Below, piece by piece: positions 1 to 9,707 of a DNA stretch of 64,000 nucleotides. The notes beneath the pieces are model-generated. The model was given only the letters and a program-made list of their open reading frames with translations, was not told where the DNA came from and made no database searches. The stretch is from Streptomyces sp. LUP47B. Lineage in GTDB: Bacteria > Actinomycetota > Actinomycetes > Streptomycetales > Streptomycetaceae. Location: contig NZ_MJAH01000008.1 in assembly GCF_001746295.1 (NCBI RefSeq), positions 55,854 to 119,853 on the forward strand, given 5' to 3'. The position numbers and the translations under genes were made by a program. Within the stretch, counting starts at the first letter, position 1. Each line of letters begins with the position of its first letter.

Positions 1-784
1 GCCGATCGGTGATGTCGACGACCGTGTAGTAGACGCCGATCGGGTGTCCCCGGTCGTCGTCGATCCGGGTGAACGACATCGTGTGCGCGGTCTCGCGGTG
101 CGGGGCGGAGCGGACCCGGCCGACGTGCTCGTACTCCACGACCGGTTCACCGGTCTCCAGTACGCGCCGCATCTGCGCCTCTATCGCCTCGGAGTCCAGG
201 CCCGGCTGGATCTCCGCGAACCGCAGTCCCAGCCGCTGCTGGGCCGGGGCACTGCCGAACTGTTCCAGCGCCGGGTTGGACCACACACAGCGCAGGTCCG
301 TGTCCACGATCGCGATGCCGATGGGCGAGCGGGTGACCATCTGTTCCAGTACCTGGCGGCTCATGTCCCAGCCGGGGGCCTCCGCCATGTCGGACAGCAG
401 CACCAGCCAGCGTTCCGAGTTGTCGGAGTCGTCGGCCACCGTGATCCGGACCATCACGGGGACCGGTTGGCCGTGTCTGTGCAGGGCGGTCAGCAGCCCC
501 GCCCAGCTGCCGTCGGTCCGGCAGCGCGCGGTGATCTCGGGCAGTCGGCGGGCGTCCTCGGGGGTGAGAAGGGCTGCGACGCTCCGTCCCACGGCTTCGG
601 TGGCGGGGTAGTCCAGCAGGCGCTCGGCGTCCTTGGTCCAGCCGGTCACCGTGCCGTGGGCGTCGAGCAGCAGGGGCGCGGCATCGGCCACGTCGAACCG
701 GTGCCGCGCGGTGTCGTGCTCCTCCTGAGCGCCCACGGCCGACCTCTCTGTCGCTGAGAGTGGTCTATCACCTCTTCGCATCAT
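1..784 (-). CDS. PAS-domain signalling protein (C-terminal part beyond window)
   Basis: An open frame runs leftward off the window edge, so only the first ~261 residues are visible. I see two PAS-like segments: roughly residues 25-120 (containing LLLDAHGTVTGW, GRSVAALL and a sensor-like HGQPVPVMVRITV strand) and roughly 140-260 (SPIGIAIVDTDLRCVWSNPALE ending in VYYTVVDITDR, a typical PAS/PAC end). In Streptomyces such tandem PAS regions usually precede GAF and SpoIIE-type phosphatase or kinase output domains, but the output domain is not in view, so the activity is unknown. The ATG at 784 is in frame. A GTG at 736 preceded by AGAGAGG is an equally good start and would shorten the protein by 16 residues. 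PAS identity is fairly sure; the overall role is not. Confidence 0.7.
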   Translation of the reverse strand, partial: MMRRGDRPLSATERSAVGAQEEHDTARHRFDVADAAPLLLDAHGTVTGWTKDAERLLDYPATEAVGRSVAALLTPEDARRLPEITARCRTDGSWAGLLTALHRHGQPVPVMVRITVADDSDNSERWLVLLSDMAEAPGWDMSRQVLEQMVTRSPIGIAIVDTDLRCVWSNPALEQFGSAPAQQRLGLRFAEIQPGLDSEAIEAQMRRVLETGEPVVEYEHVGRVRSAPHRETAHTMSFTRIDDDRGHPIGVYYTVVDITDR

Positions 785-835
785 CTTCACCCGGTACGTC
801 GGGAGTGTGCCCACGGGGAGGGGCGGATCGGTTGG

Positions 836-2056
836 TCAGGGCCTGAGTACCTTTGCCAGTACGCCCAGTGCCGATTCCAGTTCCTCCGCCGTGATCGTCA
901 GTGGCGGTGCCAGCCTGATCGTCGAGCCGTGGGTGTCCTTGACCAGGACGCCCTCGTCCATCAGCAGCTTGCTGACCTCGCGGCCCGTGCCGAGGGACGG
1001 GTCGATGTCGACGCCGGCCCACAGACCCCGTGCACGGAAGCCGACGACGCCCTTGCCGACCAGGTCCGCCAGGCCGTCCCGGAGAACCGTCCCCAGTTCG
1101 GCCGCCCGGCGCTGGAACTCGCCCGTTTCCAGGAGCTCGATCACCGCCGTGCCCACCGCCGCCGCCAGCGGGTTGCCGCCGAACGTCGAGCCGTGTTCGC
1201 CCGGGCGCAGTACGCCGAGGACGTCACGGTGGGCGACCACCGCGGAGACCGGGACGATGCCGCCGCCCAGCGCCTTGCCCAGGAGCAGGACGTCCGGGAC
1301 GACTCCCTCGTGCTCCACGGCGAGGGTGCGGCCCGTGCGGCCGAGGCCCGACTGGATCTCGTCCGCGATGAAGAGACAGCCCTTGCGGCGGGTCAGCTCC
1401 CGGACGCCGGTCAGGTAGCCGTCGTCCGGGATGACCACGCCCGCCTCGCCCTGGATGGGTTCGAGGAGCACCGCGGCCGTGGTCTCGTCGACCGCCGCCT
1501 CCAGCGCCGCCAGGTCGTTGTACGGCACGATCCGGAAGCCCGGCGTGAAGGGACCGAAACCCGCCCTGGCCGTCTCGTCCGTGGAGAACGACACGATCGT
1601 CGTCGTACGCCCGTGGAAGTTCTCCGCCGCCACCACGATCGTGGCCCGGTCGGCCGGGACGCCCTTGACCTCGTACGCCCATTTGCGGGCCACCTTGATG
1701 CCGCTCTCCACCGCCTCCGCGCCGGTGTTCATCGGCAGCACCATGTCCAGGCCCGTCAGCTCGGCCAGGCGCTCCGCGAACTCGGCGAGCCGGTCGTTGT
1801 GGAAGGCCCTGGACGTCAGCGTCAGCCGGTCCAGCTGCCGGTGCGCCGCCTCGATCAGCGCCGGGTGGCGGTGGCCGAAGTTGAGGGCGGAGTAGCCGGC
1901 CAGCATGTCGAGGTAGTGGCGGCCCTCCACGTCCTGCACCCAGGTGCCCTCGGCACTGGCGACGACCACGGGCAGCGGGTGGTAGTTGTGCGCGAGGACC
2001 GGCTCCTCGGCACGGATGAGATCGGCGGAGGAACGCGTGCTTACGGGTGCGGTCAT
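836..2056 (-). CDS. rocD: Ornithine aminotransferase
   Basis: A 406-residue class III PLP-dependent aminotransferase that should convert L-ornithine plus 2-oxoglutarate to glutamate-5-semialdehyde plus glutamate in the cytosol. Visible family features: the early YHPLPVV and GRHYLDMLAGYSALNFGH segments typical of ornithine aminotransferases, the TGAEAVE phosphate-binding loop near residue 111, ADEIQSGLGRTG with the cofactor-binding Asp at 232, and the Schiff-base lysine in LLGKALGGG (K261). The length is normal for the family. The ATG overlaps the ddaH stop by 4 bp (ATGA), so the two are translationally coupled. The neighbouring amidinohydrolase releases citrulline, which makes an arginine/methylarginine-to-glutamate route the natural reading. 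The divergent-end Lrp regulator upstream fits amino-acid control. Confidence 0.93.
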   Translation of the reverse strand: MTAPVSTRSSADLIRAEEPVLAHNYHPLPVVVASAEGTWVQDVEGRHYLDMLAGYSALNFGHRHPALIEAAHRQLDRLTLTSRAFHNDRLAEFAERLAELTGLDMVLPMNTGAEAVESGIKVARKWAYEVKGVPADRATIVVAAENFHGRTTTIVSFSTDETARAGFGPFTPGFRIVPYNDLAALEAAVDETTAAVLLEPIQGEAGVVIPDDGYLTGVRELTRRKGCLFIADEIQSGLGRTGRTLAVEHEGVVPDVLLLGKALGGGIVPVSAVVAHRDVLGVLRPGEHGSTFGGNPLAAAVGTAVIELLETGEFQRRAAELGTVLRDGLADLVGKGVVGFRARGLWAGVDIDPSLGTGREVSKLLMDEGVLVKDTHGSTIRLAPPLTITAEELESALGVLAKVLRP

Positions 2057-2865
2057 GAGCGGATCTCCTGGGTGCAGCACTTGATGCCGCCGCCGGCCTT
2101 GTGGAACTCGGAGAGGTCGACGGGGACGGGGACATAGCCGTGGTCGTCGAGGCGCACGGCGAGGGCCTCGGCCTGCGGGGCGATGAAGACGTGCCGGCCG
2201 TCGGACACGGAGTTCAGGCCGAACGCCATCGCGTCGTCCCGGGTCGCCAGCACCGCGTCCGGGTACAGCCGTGCGAGTACCTCGCGGCTGCCCGGCGAAA
2301 AGGCCTCCGGGTAGTACACGATGTTGGCGTCGTCGAGAACGAACAGCGCGGTGTCCAGATGGTAGAAGTGCGGGTCCACCAGCGTCAGGCTGATCACCGG
2401 GTGGCCGAAGAACTCCTGCACCTCGCGGTGCGCCTCCCGGGTCGTGCGGAACCCGGTTCCGGCCAGCACGTACCGACCCGTCCAGACGAGATCGCCCTCG
2501 CCCTCGCAGACGGCGGCGGGACGGTGGACGTCGTAGCCCGCCGTCTGGAACCACAGGTCGTAGTGCGTGGACTCGGCGCGTCGCTGGGGCGCGTGGAAGA
2601 GGGAGCCGAAGACGCGGCCGCCGACGACGACCGCCGAGTTCGCGGCGAAGACCATGTCCGGGAGACCGGGGACCGGCTCCACGGCCGCGACGTCGTGACC
2701 GTGGGTCTCATAGGCGCGGATCAGCGTCCGCCACTGCTCCTGCGCCAGGTCCACGTCGACATGGGTGTCGGGATGCATCCAGGGATTGATCGCGTACTGC
2801 ACGGCGAAGTGTCTGGGTTCGCAGACGAGGAAACGCCGTCGGCGCGGCACACGGGAGTCGGGCAC
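2053..2865 (-). CDS. ddaH: Dimethylarginine dimethylaminohydrolase family amidinohydrolase
   Basis: A 270-residue amidinotransferase-fold enzyme, predicted to hydrolyse N-methylated arginines to citrulline and methylamines. The GTG start follows GGAGGAA at 8 nt spacing. A longer frame from 2913 lacks a comparable ribosome site. Landmarks: NPWMHPDTHVDVDLAQEQW, the substrate loop PGLPDMVFAAN, catalytic histidine in FYHLDT (H169) and the near-C-terminal GGGIKCCTQE carrying the nucleophilic cysteine (C263 or C264). The double cysteine leaves the exact nucleophile open; by alignment with DDAH the second is more likely. The gene is first in a two-gene operon with rocD (4-bp overlap). Alternative reading: a related arginine deiminase-type or citrullinase enzyme, less likely given the CC motif and the length. 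Confidence 0.88.
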   Translation of the reverse strand: MPDSRVPRRRRFLVCEPRHFAVQYAINPWMHPDTHVDVDLAQEQWRTLIRAYETHGHDVAAVEPVPGLPDMVFAANSAVVVGGRVFGSLFHAPQRRAESTHYDLWFQTAGYDVHRPAAVCEGEGDLVWTGRYVLAGTGFRTTREAHREVQEFFGHPVISLTLVDPHFYHLDTALFVLDDANIVYYPEAFSPGSREVLARLYPDAVLATRDDAMAFGLNSVSDGRHVFIAPQAEALAVRLDDHGYVPVPVDLSEFHKAGGGIKCCTQEIRS

Positions 2866-2990
2866 AGAGGGGTTCCTCCGCTTCCTGCGGTGTCTACTGA
2901 GGGTTGACACCAAGGTAGAAAACGGGCGGCAGGCCCGACAAGCAACAAGAATTGCGCGTCTGTGCAGGAATGCTGCGTGTTCCTCCGGTG

Positions 2991-3011
2991 AAACGCAGGG
3001 TTGGTGCGTTT
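2991..3011. promoter_or_regulatory. 21-bp perfect inverted repeat upstream of ddaH
   Basis: AAACGCA, 7 bp spacer, TGCGTTT: seven-base arms match perfectly. It lies between the end of the Lrp/AsnC gene and the start of ddaH, 126-146 bp upstream of the ddaH start. It could be the operator through which the adjacent Lrp-type regulator controls ddaH-rocD, or a weak terminator for the regulator gene. No T-run follows on the minus strand, which favours an operator. Confidence 0.5.
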
Positions 3012-3016
3012 AACGG

Positions 3017-3505
3017 CTACGCCTCCGGTGCGGGCTGGCTCGCCCCGGCCTCGGGGCTTTCCGGGAGCAGATGGGACAGCACCATCACGCTGATCGTCTT
3101 CCGGATGAACGGCTCCACGCGGATGCGTTCCAGCACCTCCTCGAAGTGCTCCACGTCCCGCGCCCGCACGTGCAGCAGGGCGTCCGCGCCGCCGGTCACC
3201 GTCATCGCCGCGGTGATCTCCGGATGGTTGCGGACCACCTCCGCCAGCCGCCGCGGCGGGGCCGCGCCCTCGCAGTACACCTCGACGTACGCCTCGGTAC
3301 GCCAGCCCAGCGCCGACGGCTGCACCGTGGCGGTGAACCCGGTGATGACCCCGGTCTCGCGCAGCCGGTCCACGCGCCGCTTCACCGCCGTCGAGGACAG
3401 CCCGATCGCCGAACCGATCTCCGCGAAGGACGTCCGCGCGTTCGCCATCAGCGCGGTGATGATCTTCCGGTCCAGCTCGTCGAAGGCGACGGTCCTGCTG
3501 CTCAT
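3017..3505 (-). CDS. Lrp/AsnC-family transcriptional regulator
   Basis: A 162-residue regulator with the standard two-domain plan. An N-terminal winged helix-turn-helix (about residues 8-60: FDELDRKIITALMANARTSF, then SSTAVKRRVDRLRETGVI) is followed by a RAM effector-binding domain (ITAAMTVTGGADALLHVRARD and the closing IRKTISVMVLSHLL). It probably senses an amino acid and controls the adjacent ddaH-rocD operon transcribed in the same direction. The ATG at 3505 has no good ribosome site, but TACAGT lies 9 nt upstream, consistent with a leaderless transcript. A GTG at 3535 would add 10 residues. The divergent LytTR gene starts 79 bp away. Confidence 0.9.
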   Translation of the reverse strand: MSSRTVAFDELDRKIITALMANARTSFAEIGSAIGLSSTAVKRRVDRLRETGVITGFTATVQPSALGWRTEAYVEVYCEGAAPPRRLAEVVRNHPEITAAMTVTGGADALLHVRARDVEHFEEVLERIRVEPFIRKTISVMVLSHLLPESPEAGASQPAPEA

Positions 3506-3583
3506 GTCGGCACTGTATCCAGCGGGGGCGTCCACACCTCCGCACGTGTCCAGTCGTACGAATTACTCCTACACTCCGGGTTC

Positions 3584-4333
3584 ATGCTGCGCGCCCTGGC
3601 TGTCGACGACGAACGCCCCTCGCTGGAGGAACTTCTCTATCTCCTGAGCACCGACCCCCGGATCGGCAGTGTGGAGGGCGCCGGTGACGCCACCGAGGCG
3701 CTGCGCCGCATCAACCGCGCTCTGGAGTCGGGACCCGGCGGGCCCGAGGCGATCGACGTCGTCTTCCTCGACATCAACATGCCCGGCCTCGACGGCCTCG
3801 ACCTCGCCCGGCTGCTGACCGGGTTCGCCACCCCGCCGCTCGTCGTGTTCGTCACCGCCCACGAGGACTTCGCCGTCCAGGCCTTCGACCTCAAGGCCGT
3901 CGACTACGTGCTCAAACCGGTGCGCAAGGAACGCCTCGCGGAGGCCGTCCGGCGCGCCGCCGAGCGCCTGGGCAGCGCGCCCCGGATTCCCGTGCACGAA
4001 CCCGACCCCGACCACATACCCGTCGAACTCGGCGGGGTGACCCGGTTCGTCGCCGTCGACGACATCACCCACGTCGAGGCCCAGGGCGACTACGCCCGCC
4101 TCCACACCGACAAGGGCAGCCACCTCGTCCGGATCCCGCTGTCCACCCTGGAGGAACGCTGGCGCTCCCGAGGTTTCGTCCGCATCCACCGCCGCCACCT
4201 GGTCGCCCTGCGCCACGTCGGCGAACTCCGCCTGGACGCGGGCACGGTGAGCGTCGTCGTCGGCGGCGAGGAACTCCAGGTCAGCCGTCGCCACGCGCGT
4301 GAGCTGCGGGACCTGCTGATGAGGAGGCCGTAG
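3584..4333 (+). CDS. LytTR-family response regulator
   Basis: A 249-residue response regulator. The receiver domain (1-120) shows the acidic pair VDDE, the phosphoacceptor in VVFLDINMPGLDG (D63), the conserved threonine in FVTAHED and the lysine in YVLKPVR. The C-terminal LytTR DNA-binding domain (about 145-247) shows VEAQGDYARLHT, IPLSTLEERW and FVRIHRRHLV. The ATG has no clear ribosome site; TACACT lies 8 nt upstream, so translation may be leaderless. The gene leads an operon with a small membrane protein, a symporter and a LytS-type kinase, its obvious partner. This arrangement resembles the LytS/LytTR systems that sense a carboxylate and switch on its transporter (BtsSR/YpdAB type). The ligand here is not determined. 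Confidence 0.93.
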   Translation: MLRALAVDDERPSLEELLYLLSTDPRIGSVEGAGDATEALRRINRALESGPGGPEAIDVVFLDINMPGLDGLDLARLLTGFATPPLVVFVTAHEDFAVQAFDLKAVDYVLKPVRKERLAEAVRRAAERLGSAPRIPVHEPDPDHIPVELGGVTRFVAVDDITHVEAQGDYARLHTDKGSHLVRIPLSTLEERWRSRGFVRIHRRHLVALRHVGELRLDAGTVSVVVGGEELQVSRRHARELRDLLMRRP

Positions 4334-4336
4334 AAC

Positions 4337-4696
4337 ATGCCGCAGGACCCCGTCGAGCGGCGCGTCGTCGTCACCGGCCCGCCCCGCCGCAGCCGCCCCG
4401 CCTCCGGCTACTACCGGCCGCGCACCGAGATCGACGAACAGACCACCCTCGGCCACACCTACGTCCGCTCCCTGATGCGCACCCAACTGCGCGCCGCCCT
4501 CGCGGTGTTCGCCTTCCTCGGACTGCTCATCGGGCCGCTCCCGCTGCTCTTCGCGGCCATGCCGGACGCCCACCGCCTCGAATGGGGCGTCCTCGGCTTC
4601 GGTCTCTACGTCCCGATGGTCCTGCTGGCCCGCTGGTACGTACGTCGCGCCGAACGCAACGAACGGGACTTCGTACGGCTGGTCGAGGACCGGTGA
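4337..4696 (+). CDS. Small membrane protein paired with symporter (DUF485-like arrangement)
   Basis: A 119-residue protein. An N-terminal ~45-residue basic, proline-rich cytoplasmic tail is followed by two hydrophobic segments (about 52-75, AVFAFLGLLIGPLPLLFAAM, and about 83-100, GVLGFGLYVPMVLLARW) and a charged C-terminus (RRAERNERDFVRLVEDR). This matches the small partner that precedes ActP-type acetate symporters (DUF485 in other bacteria), though I cannot confirm the family. It starts 3 bp after the response-regulator stop, and its own stop overlaps the symporter GTG start (GTGA), so tight co-translation is expected. It is probably an accessory subunit or topogenic partner of the symporter. 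Confidence 0.75.
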   Translation: MPQDPVERRVVVTGPPRRSRPASGYYRPRTEIDEQTTLGHTYVRSLMRTQLRAALAVFAFLGLLIGPLPLLFAAMPDAHRLEWGVLGFGLYVPMVLLARWYVRRAERNERDFVRLVEDR

Positions 4697-6405
4697 ACTC
4701 CAGCTACTCGGTCATCGCCGTCGCGCTCGTGGTGGTCGCCACCGTGCTCGTCGGCGCGTTCGGCCTGCGCATCTCCCGCACCACGTCCGACTTCTACGTC
4801 GCCTCCCGCACCGTCGGCCCCCGCCTGAACGCGGCCGCCATCAGCGGCGAGTACCTCTCCGCCGCGTCCTTCCTTGGCATCGCGGGCCTGGTCCTCGTCC
4901 AGGGCCCCGACATGCTCTGGTACCCCGTCGGCTACACGGCCGGCTATCTCGTCCTGCTCCTGTTCGTCGCCGCCCCCCTGCGCCGCTCCGGCGCCTACAC
5001 CCTGCCCGACTTCGCCGAGGCCCGGCTCGCCTCCCAGGCCGTGCGACGGCTCGCGGGCGCCTTCGTCGTCGGTGTCGGCTGGCTCTATCTGCTGCCCCAA
5101 CTCCAGGGCGCCGGACTGACGCTGACCGTCCTGACCGGGGCGCCCCAGTGGCTCGGCGGAGTGATCGTCGCGGCCGTCGTGGTCGCCACCGTCGCCGCGG
5201 GCGGCATGCGCAGCATCACCTTCGTACAGGCCTTCCAGTACTGGCTCAAGCTCACCGCCCTGCTCGTCCCCGCCCTCTTCCTGATCCTCGCCTGGCAGGG
5301 CGACGGCGCCCCCAGTCACGCCTTCGAGGAACCGGCGACCTTCCGTGAACAGCGCCTGGTCCGCGTCGACTCCACCCTCGACCTCAAGCTGGAGAGCCCC
5401 CTGACCGTCACGGTCACCGGCACGGTCGACGGCCGCCGCCACGAGGACCAACGGCTCCGACTTCCCGCGGGCACCCACCACATCGATCGGGGCACCGAGC
5501 TGACCTTCGCCAAGGGCACCACCGTCCCCGCCGCCGACCGCGGCACCAGCGACGGCATGTCGACCTCCCTCGCCGCGGGCCGCGAGGAACGGCCTCTGTA
5601 CGCCACGTACGGGCTGATCCTTGCCACCTTCCTCGGCACCATGGGCCTGCCACACGTCGTCGTCCGCTTCTACACCAGCCCGCACGGCGTCGCCGCCCGC
5701 CGCACCACGGTCGCCGTCCTCGGCCTGATCGGCTGCTTCTACCTCCTGCCCCCGGTCTACGGCGCCCTCGGCCGCCTGTACGCCCCCGAACTCACCCTCA
5801 GCGGAGACGCCGACGCCGCCGTCCTGCTGCTCCCGGAGCGGATGATCGGCGGCCTCGGCGGCGACCTGCTGGGCGCCCTGGTGGCGGGCGGGGCCTTCGC
5901 CGCGTTCCTGTCGACGGCCTCCGGACTCACCATGGCCGTGGCGGGCGTGCTCACCCAGGACGTCCTGCCCTCGCGCGGCGTACGGCACTTCCGACTCGGC
6001 ACGGTTCTCGCGATGTGCGCCCCGCTGGCCGCGAGCGTCCTGGTCGGAGGACTGCCGGTCGCCGACGCGGTCGGGCTCGCCTTCGCCGTCTCCGCGTCCT
6101 CCTTCTGCCCGCTGCTCGTGCTCGGCATCTGGTGGCGGCGGCTGACCCCGCCCGGCGCCGCCGCGGGCATGCTGGTCGGCGGCGGCTCCGCGTTCCTCGC
6201 CGTGGCCGCGACCATGGCCGGCTTCCCGGCCGGCGGCCCGCAGCACGCCCTGCTCGCCTGGCCCGCCCTCTGGTCGGTACCGCTCGGCTTCCTCACCATG
6301 GTGCTGGTGTCCCTGGCCACCGCGGGCCGGGTACCGGCGGGCACGGCGGCGATCCTGGCCCGCTTCCACCTGCCGGAGGAACTGCGGGCGGAGGTAAAGG
6401 CATGA
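4693..6405 (+). CDS. Sodium:solute symporter (SSS family, ActP-like)
   Basis: A 570-residue polytopic membrane protein. The N-terminal FYVASRTVGPRLNAAAISGEYLSAASFLG segment is the SSS family sodium-site region, and PDMLWYPVGYTAGY, GGMRSITFVQAFQYWLK and GTMGLPHVVVRFYTSP are typical of acetate/monocarboxylate members. I count about 13 hydrophobic spans. Unusual: about 80 hydrophilic residues (roughly 215-295) with strand-like repeats (LDLKLESPLTVTVTGTVDG, LRLPAGTHHIDRGTELTF) sit between spans 6 and 7, apparently as an extracytoplasmic beta-rich insert. The GTG start overlaps the preceding stop. Cotranscription with LytS and LytTR genes suggests the transported solute, probably a short carboxylate, is also the signal. 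Confidence 0.9.
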   Translation: MNSSYSVIAVALVVVATVLVGAFGLRISRTTSDFYVASRTVGPRLNAAAISGEYLSAASFLGIAGLVLVQGPDMLWYPVGYTAGYLVLLLFVAAPLRRSGAYTLPDFAEARLASQAVRRLAGAFVVGVGWLYLLPQLQGAGLTLTVLTGAPQWLGGVIVAAVVVATVAAGGMRSITFVQAFQYWLKLTALLVPALFLILAWQGDGAPSHAFEEPATFREQRLVRVDSTLDLKLESPLTVTVTGTVDGRRHEDQRLRLPAGTHHIDRGTELTFAKGTTVPAADRGTSDGMSTSLAAGREERPLYATYGLILATFLGTMGLPHVVVRFYTSPHGVAARRTTVAVLGLIGCFYLLPPVYGALGRLYAPELTLSGDADAAVLLLPERMIGGLGGDLLGALVAGGAFAAFLSTASGLTMAVAGVLTQDVLPSRGVRHFRLGTVLAMCAPLAASVLVGGLPVADAVGLAFAVSASSFCPLLVLGIWWRRLTPPGAAAGMLVGGGSAFLAVAATMAGFPAGGPQHALLAWPALWSVPLGFLTMVLVSLATAGRVPAGTAAILARFHLPEELRAEVKA

Positions 6406-6418
6406 CGCGGGTGTGGGC

Positions 6419-7624
<1,206 letters not shown>

Positions 7625-7626
7625 CG

Positions 7627-7803
7627 TCAGGTGCTGCGGGTGGCCACCATCCCCAGGGTGATCAGACCCAGCACGACCCAGCCGAACCACAGCCAGCCGT
7701 TGCTGCCGAGCGCCACCGTGTAGGCGGTCACCGCGACGAGACCGCCGACGGTGAGCACCCCCATCGTCCGGGTCGAGCCATCCGTGGAACCGGTACCGGG
7801 CAT
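7627..7803 (-). CDS. Small two-span membrane protein
   Basis: A 58-residue protein starting at an ATG preceded by GGAGGG at 8 nt spacing. After a short polar N-terminus (PGTGSTDGSTRT) come two hydrophobic stretches (about 14-30 and 35-53) separated by GSNGWLW, ending in TRST. I do not recognise the family; similar small hypothetical membrane proteins are common in Streptomyces. It converges on the LytS gene (2 bp between stops) and lies 13 bp downstream of the kinase gene on the same strand, so it is probably cotranscribed with it. Confidence 0.65.
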   Translation of the reverse strand: MPGTGSTDGSTRTMGVLTVGGLVAVTAYTVALGSNGWLWFGWVVLGLITLGMVATRST

Positions 7804-7816
7804 CGCAACACCCTCC

Positions 7817-9661
7817 TCAGGATTCGTCCCCCTCCATGGTGCCCCCGTTCTGCCTGCGGACGGTGCACACGACAAAATGTGTGCCGTTCTTCCAGGGGCC
7901 CGCACTGGTCCAGGAGCCCGCCGTGTAGACGGACGGATCGAAGCCGTAGTCGCCCGGCGGCACCTCCCGCGCGCACGCCGTGTCCGACTCGGTGCGCGCC
8001 TCGACCAGCGTGACGTCGGGGTCCAGACGGGTGAATCCGAGCACCTGCTCGTCGTGGGGGCCCTCGCAGGAGACCAGCCGAGCGTCCCGGTTGGTGCGCA
8101 CGTCCAGACAGTCCCGCCGCTGCATGGTCGCCGTGTCCGCGAACCCCGAGCCCAGCCGGCGATGGGTACCGATCGGCCCGTACACCGGCCCGTTCCCGCC
8201 CAGCACCAGACACGCGGTGCGCCGACCCGCCGCCTTGAAGCCTCCGTCAGTCGGTACGACGGCCTGACTGCGGACGTCCGCGAGCCGGTCCCGGGTCTCC
8301 CGCGTCCGCTCCTCGCACCTCGCCGCCCCGGCCCGCCGCGCCTCGTCGGCCGAGGAGGTCGTCACGAACGCCATCACCTGACCGTCCAGAGCCGTCCCGC
8401 AGCTGGGGTCCAGCCGCAGCCGGGGTGTGCCGCGGAAGCGCTCCGAGCCCGGCCAGTCGGCGATGACGCAGTCGCCGTCCCGCAGTGGTCTCGTGAGCCC
8501 GACCGTCTCGCCGTACGGCTGCCGGGAGCCCTGTTGTCCGCCCCCGCCGTCCGACGACCGGTCGGCCATGGCGTACCACACACCGCCCAGGGCCAGCAGC
8601 AGTCCGAGACCGCAGGCGAGGACGGCCCGCAGGGCGTGCGAGCGCTCCCGCCGTCGGCGGCCGCCCTGCGGCGGGAACGCTTCGGTGTGCGGCCGCTGGC
8701 CGTTCGGCGGTGGCCCGGGCGGCGGCGCCTGTACCGCGGCCCAGGGCGGCTGGGAACCGAGATCGGTCTGCGTGCGGACGTACGGCTCGGCCTGCGGCGT
8801 GACGATCCGCGACAGCGCGGCCTCCGCTTCCGCGGCCGACCACCGCTGGCCGGGGTCCTTGGCGAGCAGCGCCCGCAGCACGGGACCCAGCGCACCGGCG
8901 CGCTCGGCGGGCCGCGGCTCCTCCATGACCACCGCGGTCACCTCGGCGAGATGCGACTCCCGCTCGAAGGCACCCACACCCTCCACGGCGTGGTACAGCG
9001 TGCAGCCCAGCGAGAACAGGTCGGCGGCCGGGGTGGGCGCTCCGCCCGTGGCCCGCTCGGGCGCCAGATAGCCCGAGGTGCCCACCAGCACCGACGCCAG
9101 CGTGTACCGGGTCTCCCCGGCGTCCGGCTGCACGGAGATGCCGTAGTCGGTGAGCAGGACGCGTCCGTACGGCGATCCCGAGCGGTCCGGCGCCAGCAGG
9201 ATGTTCGCCGGCTTCACGTCCCGGTGCATCACGCCCCGTTGATGTCCGGCGGTCAGGGCGTCCAGCACGGCGAGGCCGATCCGGGCGCACTCCGCCGGGG
9301 CGAGCGGTCCGCGGGAGTCGACCAGGTCACGCAGGTCCACCGCGTTCGCCACGTACTCCATGACGATCCACGGCAGCCCCTCGTGCTCCAGCACGTCGTG
9401 CACGGTCACCACGTGCGGATGGCCGCGCAGCCCCGCCGCGTGCCGGGCCTCCGCGCGGGCCCGTGCCACCCGGGCCTCCCGCTCGTGGTCCGCCTCCACC
9501 GGGTCACGGAACACGATCTCCTTGAGCGCGACCTCACAGTCGAGTCTCTGGTCGTGGGCGAGCCACACATGGCCCATGCCGCCGCTGCCGAGCGGGTTGA
9601 GCAACAGATAGCGGCCGGCGATGACCCGGCCCACTCCCGACATCGGTGATCCTGAAGACAT
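7817..9661 (-). CDS. Membrane serine/threonine protein kinase with extracellular domain
   Basis: A 614-residue Hanks-type kinase. The kinase domain spans about 14-280: glycine loop LGSGGMGHVW, ATP lysine in VALKEI (K47), catalytic loop MHRDVKPANIL (D148) and an APE-like APERATGG. The metal-binding motif reads DYG (172-174) instead of DFG, an unusual but tolerated variant. A proline-rich linker follows, then one membrane span near 345-365 (AVLACGLGLLLALGGVWYAM). The extracellular C-terminal half has paired cysteines and DGDCV / RDCLD / EGPHDEQVLG repeats, reminiscent of Septum_form-type domains. There are no PASTA repeats here, but the upstream same-strand lipoprotein carries one. ATG 9661 follows GGAGAG at 7 nt. 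Confidence 0.9.
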   Translation of the reverse strand: MSSGSPMSGVGRVIAGRYLLLNPLGSGGMGHVWLAHDQRLDCEVALKEIVFRDPVEADHEREARVARARAEARHAAGLRGHPHVVTVHDVLEHEGLPWIVMEYVANAVDLRDLVDSRGPLAPAECARIGLAVLDALTAGHQRGVMHRDVKPANILLAPDRSGSPYGRVLLTDYGISVQPDAGETRYTLASVLVGTSGYLAPERATGGAPTPAADLFSLGCTLYHAVEGVGAFERESHLAEVTAVVMEEPRPAERAGALGPVLRALLAKDPGQRWSAAEAEAALSRIVTPQAEPYVRTQTDLGSQPPWAAVQAPPPGPPPNGQRPHTEAFPPQGGRRRRERSHALRAVLACGLGLLLALGGVWYAMADRSSDGGGGQQGSRQPYGETVGLTRPLRDGDCVIADWPGSERFRGTPRLRLDPSCGTALDGQVMAFVTTSSADEARRAGAARCEERTRETRDRLADVRSQAVVPTDGGFKAAGRRTACLVLGGNGPVYGPIGTHRRLGSGFADTATMQRRDCLDVRTNRDARLVSCEGPHDEQVLGFTRLDPDVTLVEARTESDTACAREVPPGDYGFDPSVYTAGSWTSAGPWKNGTHFVVCTVRRQNGGTMEGDES

Positions 9662-9707
9662 CCGGTGACTCTCCGGTTCTGCGGGTTCCTCGGGTTCCTC
9701 GGGGGTG

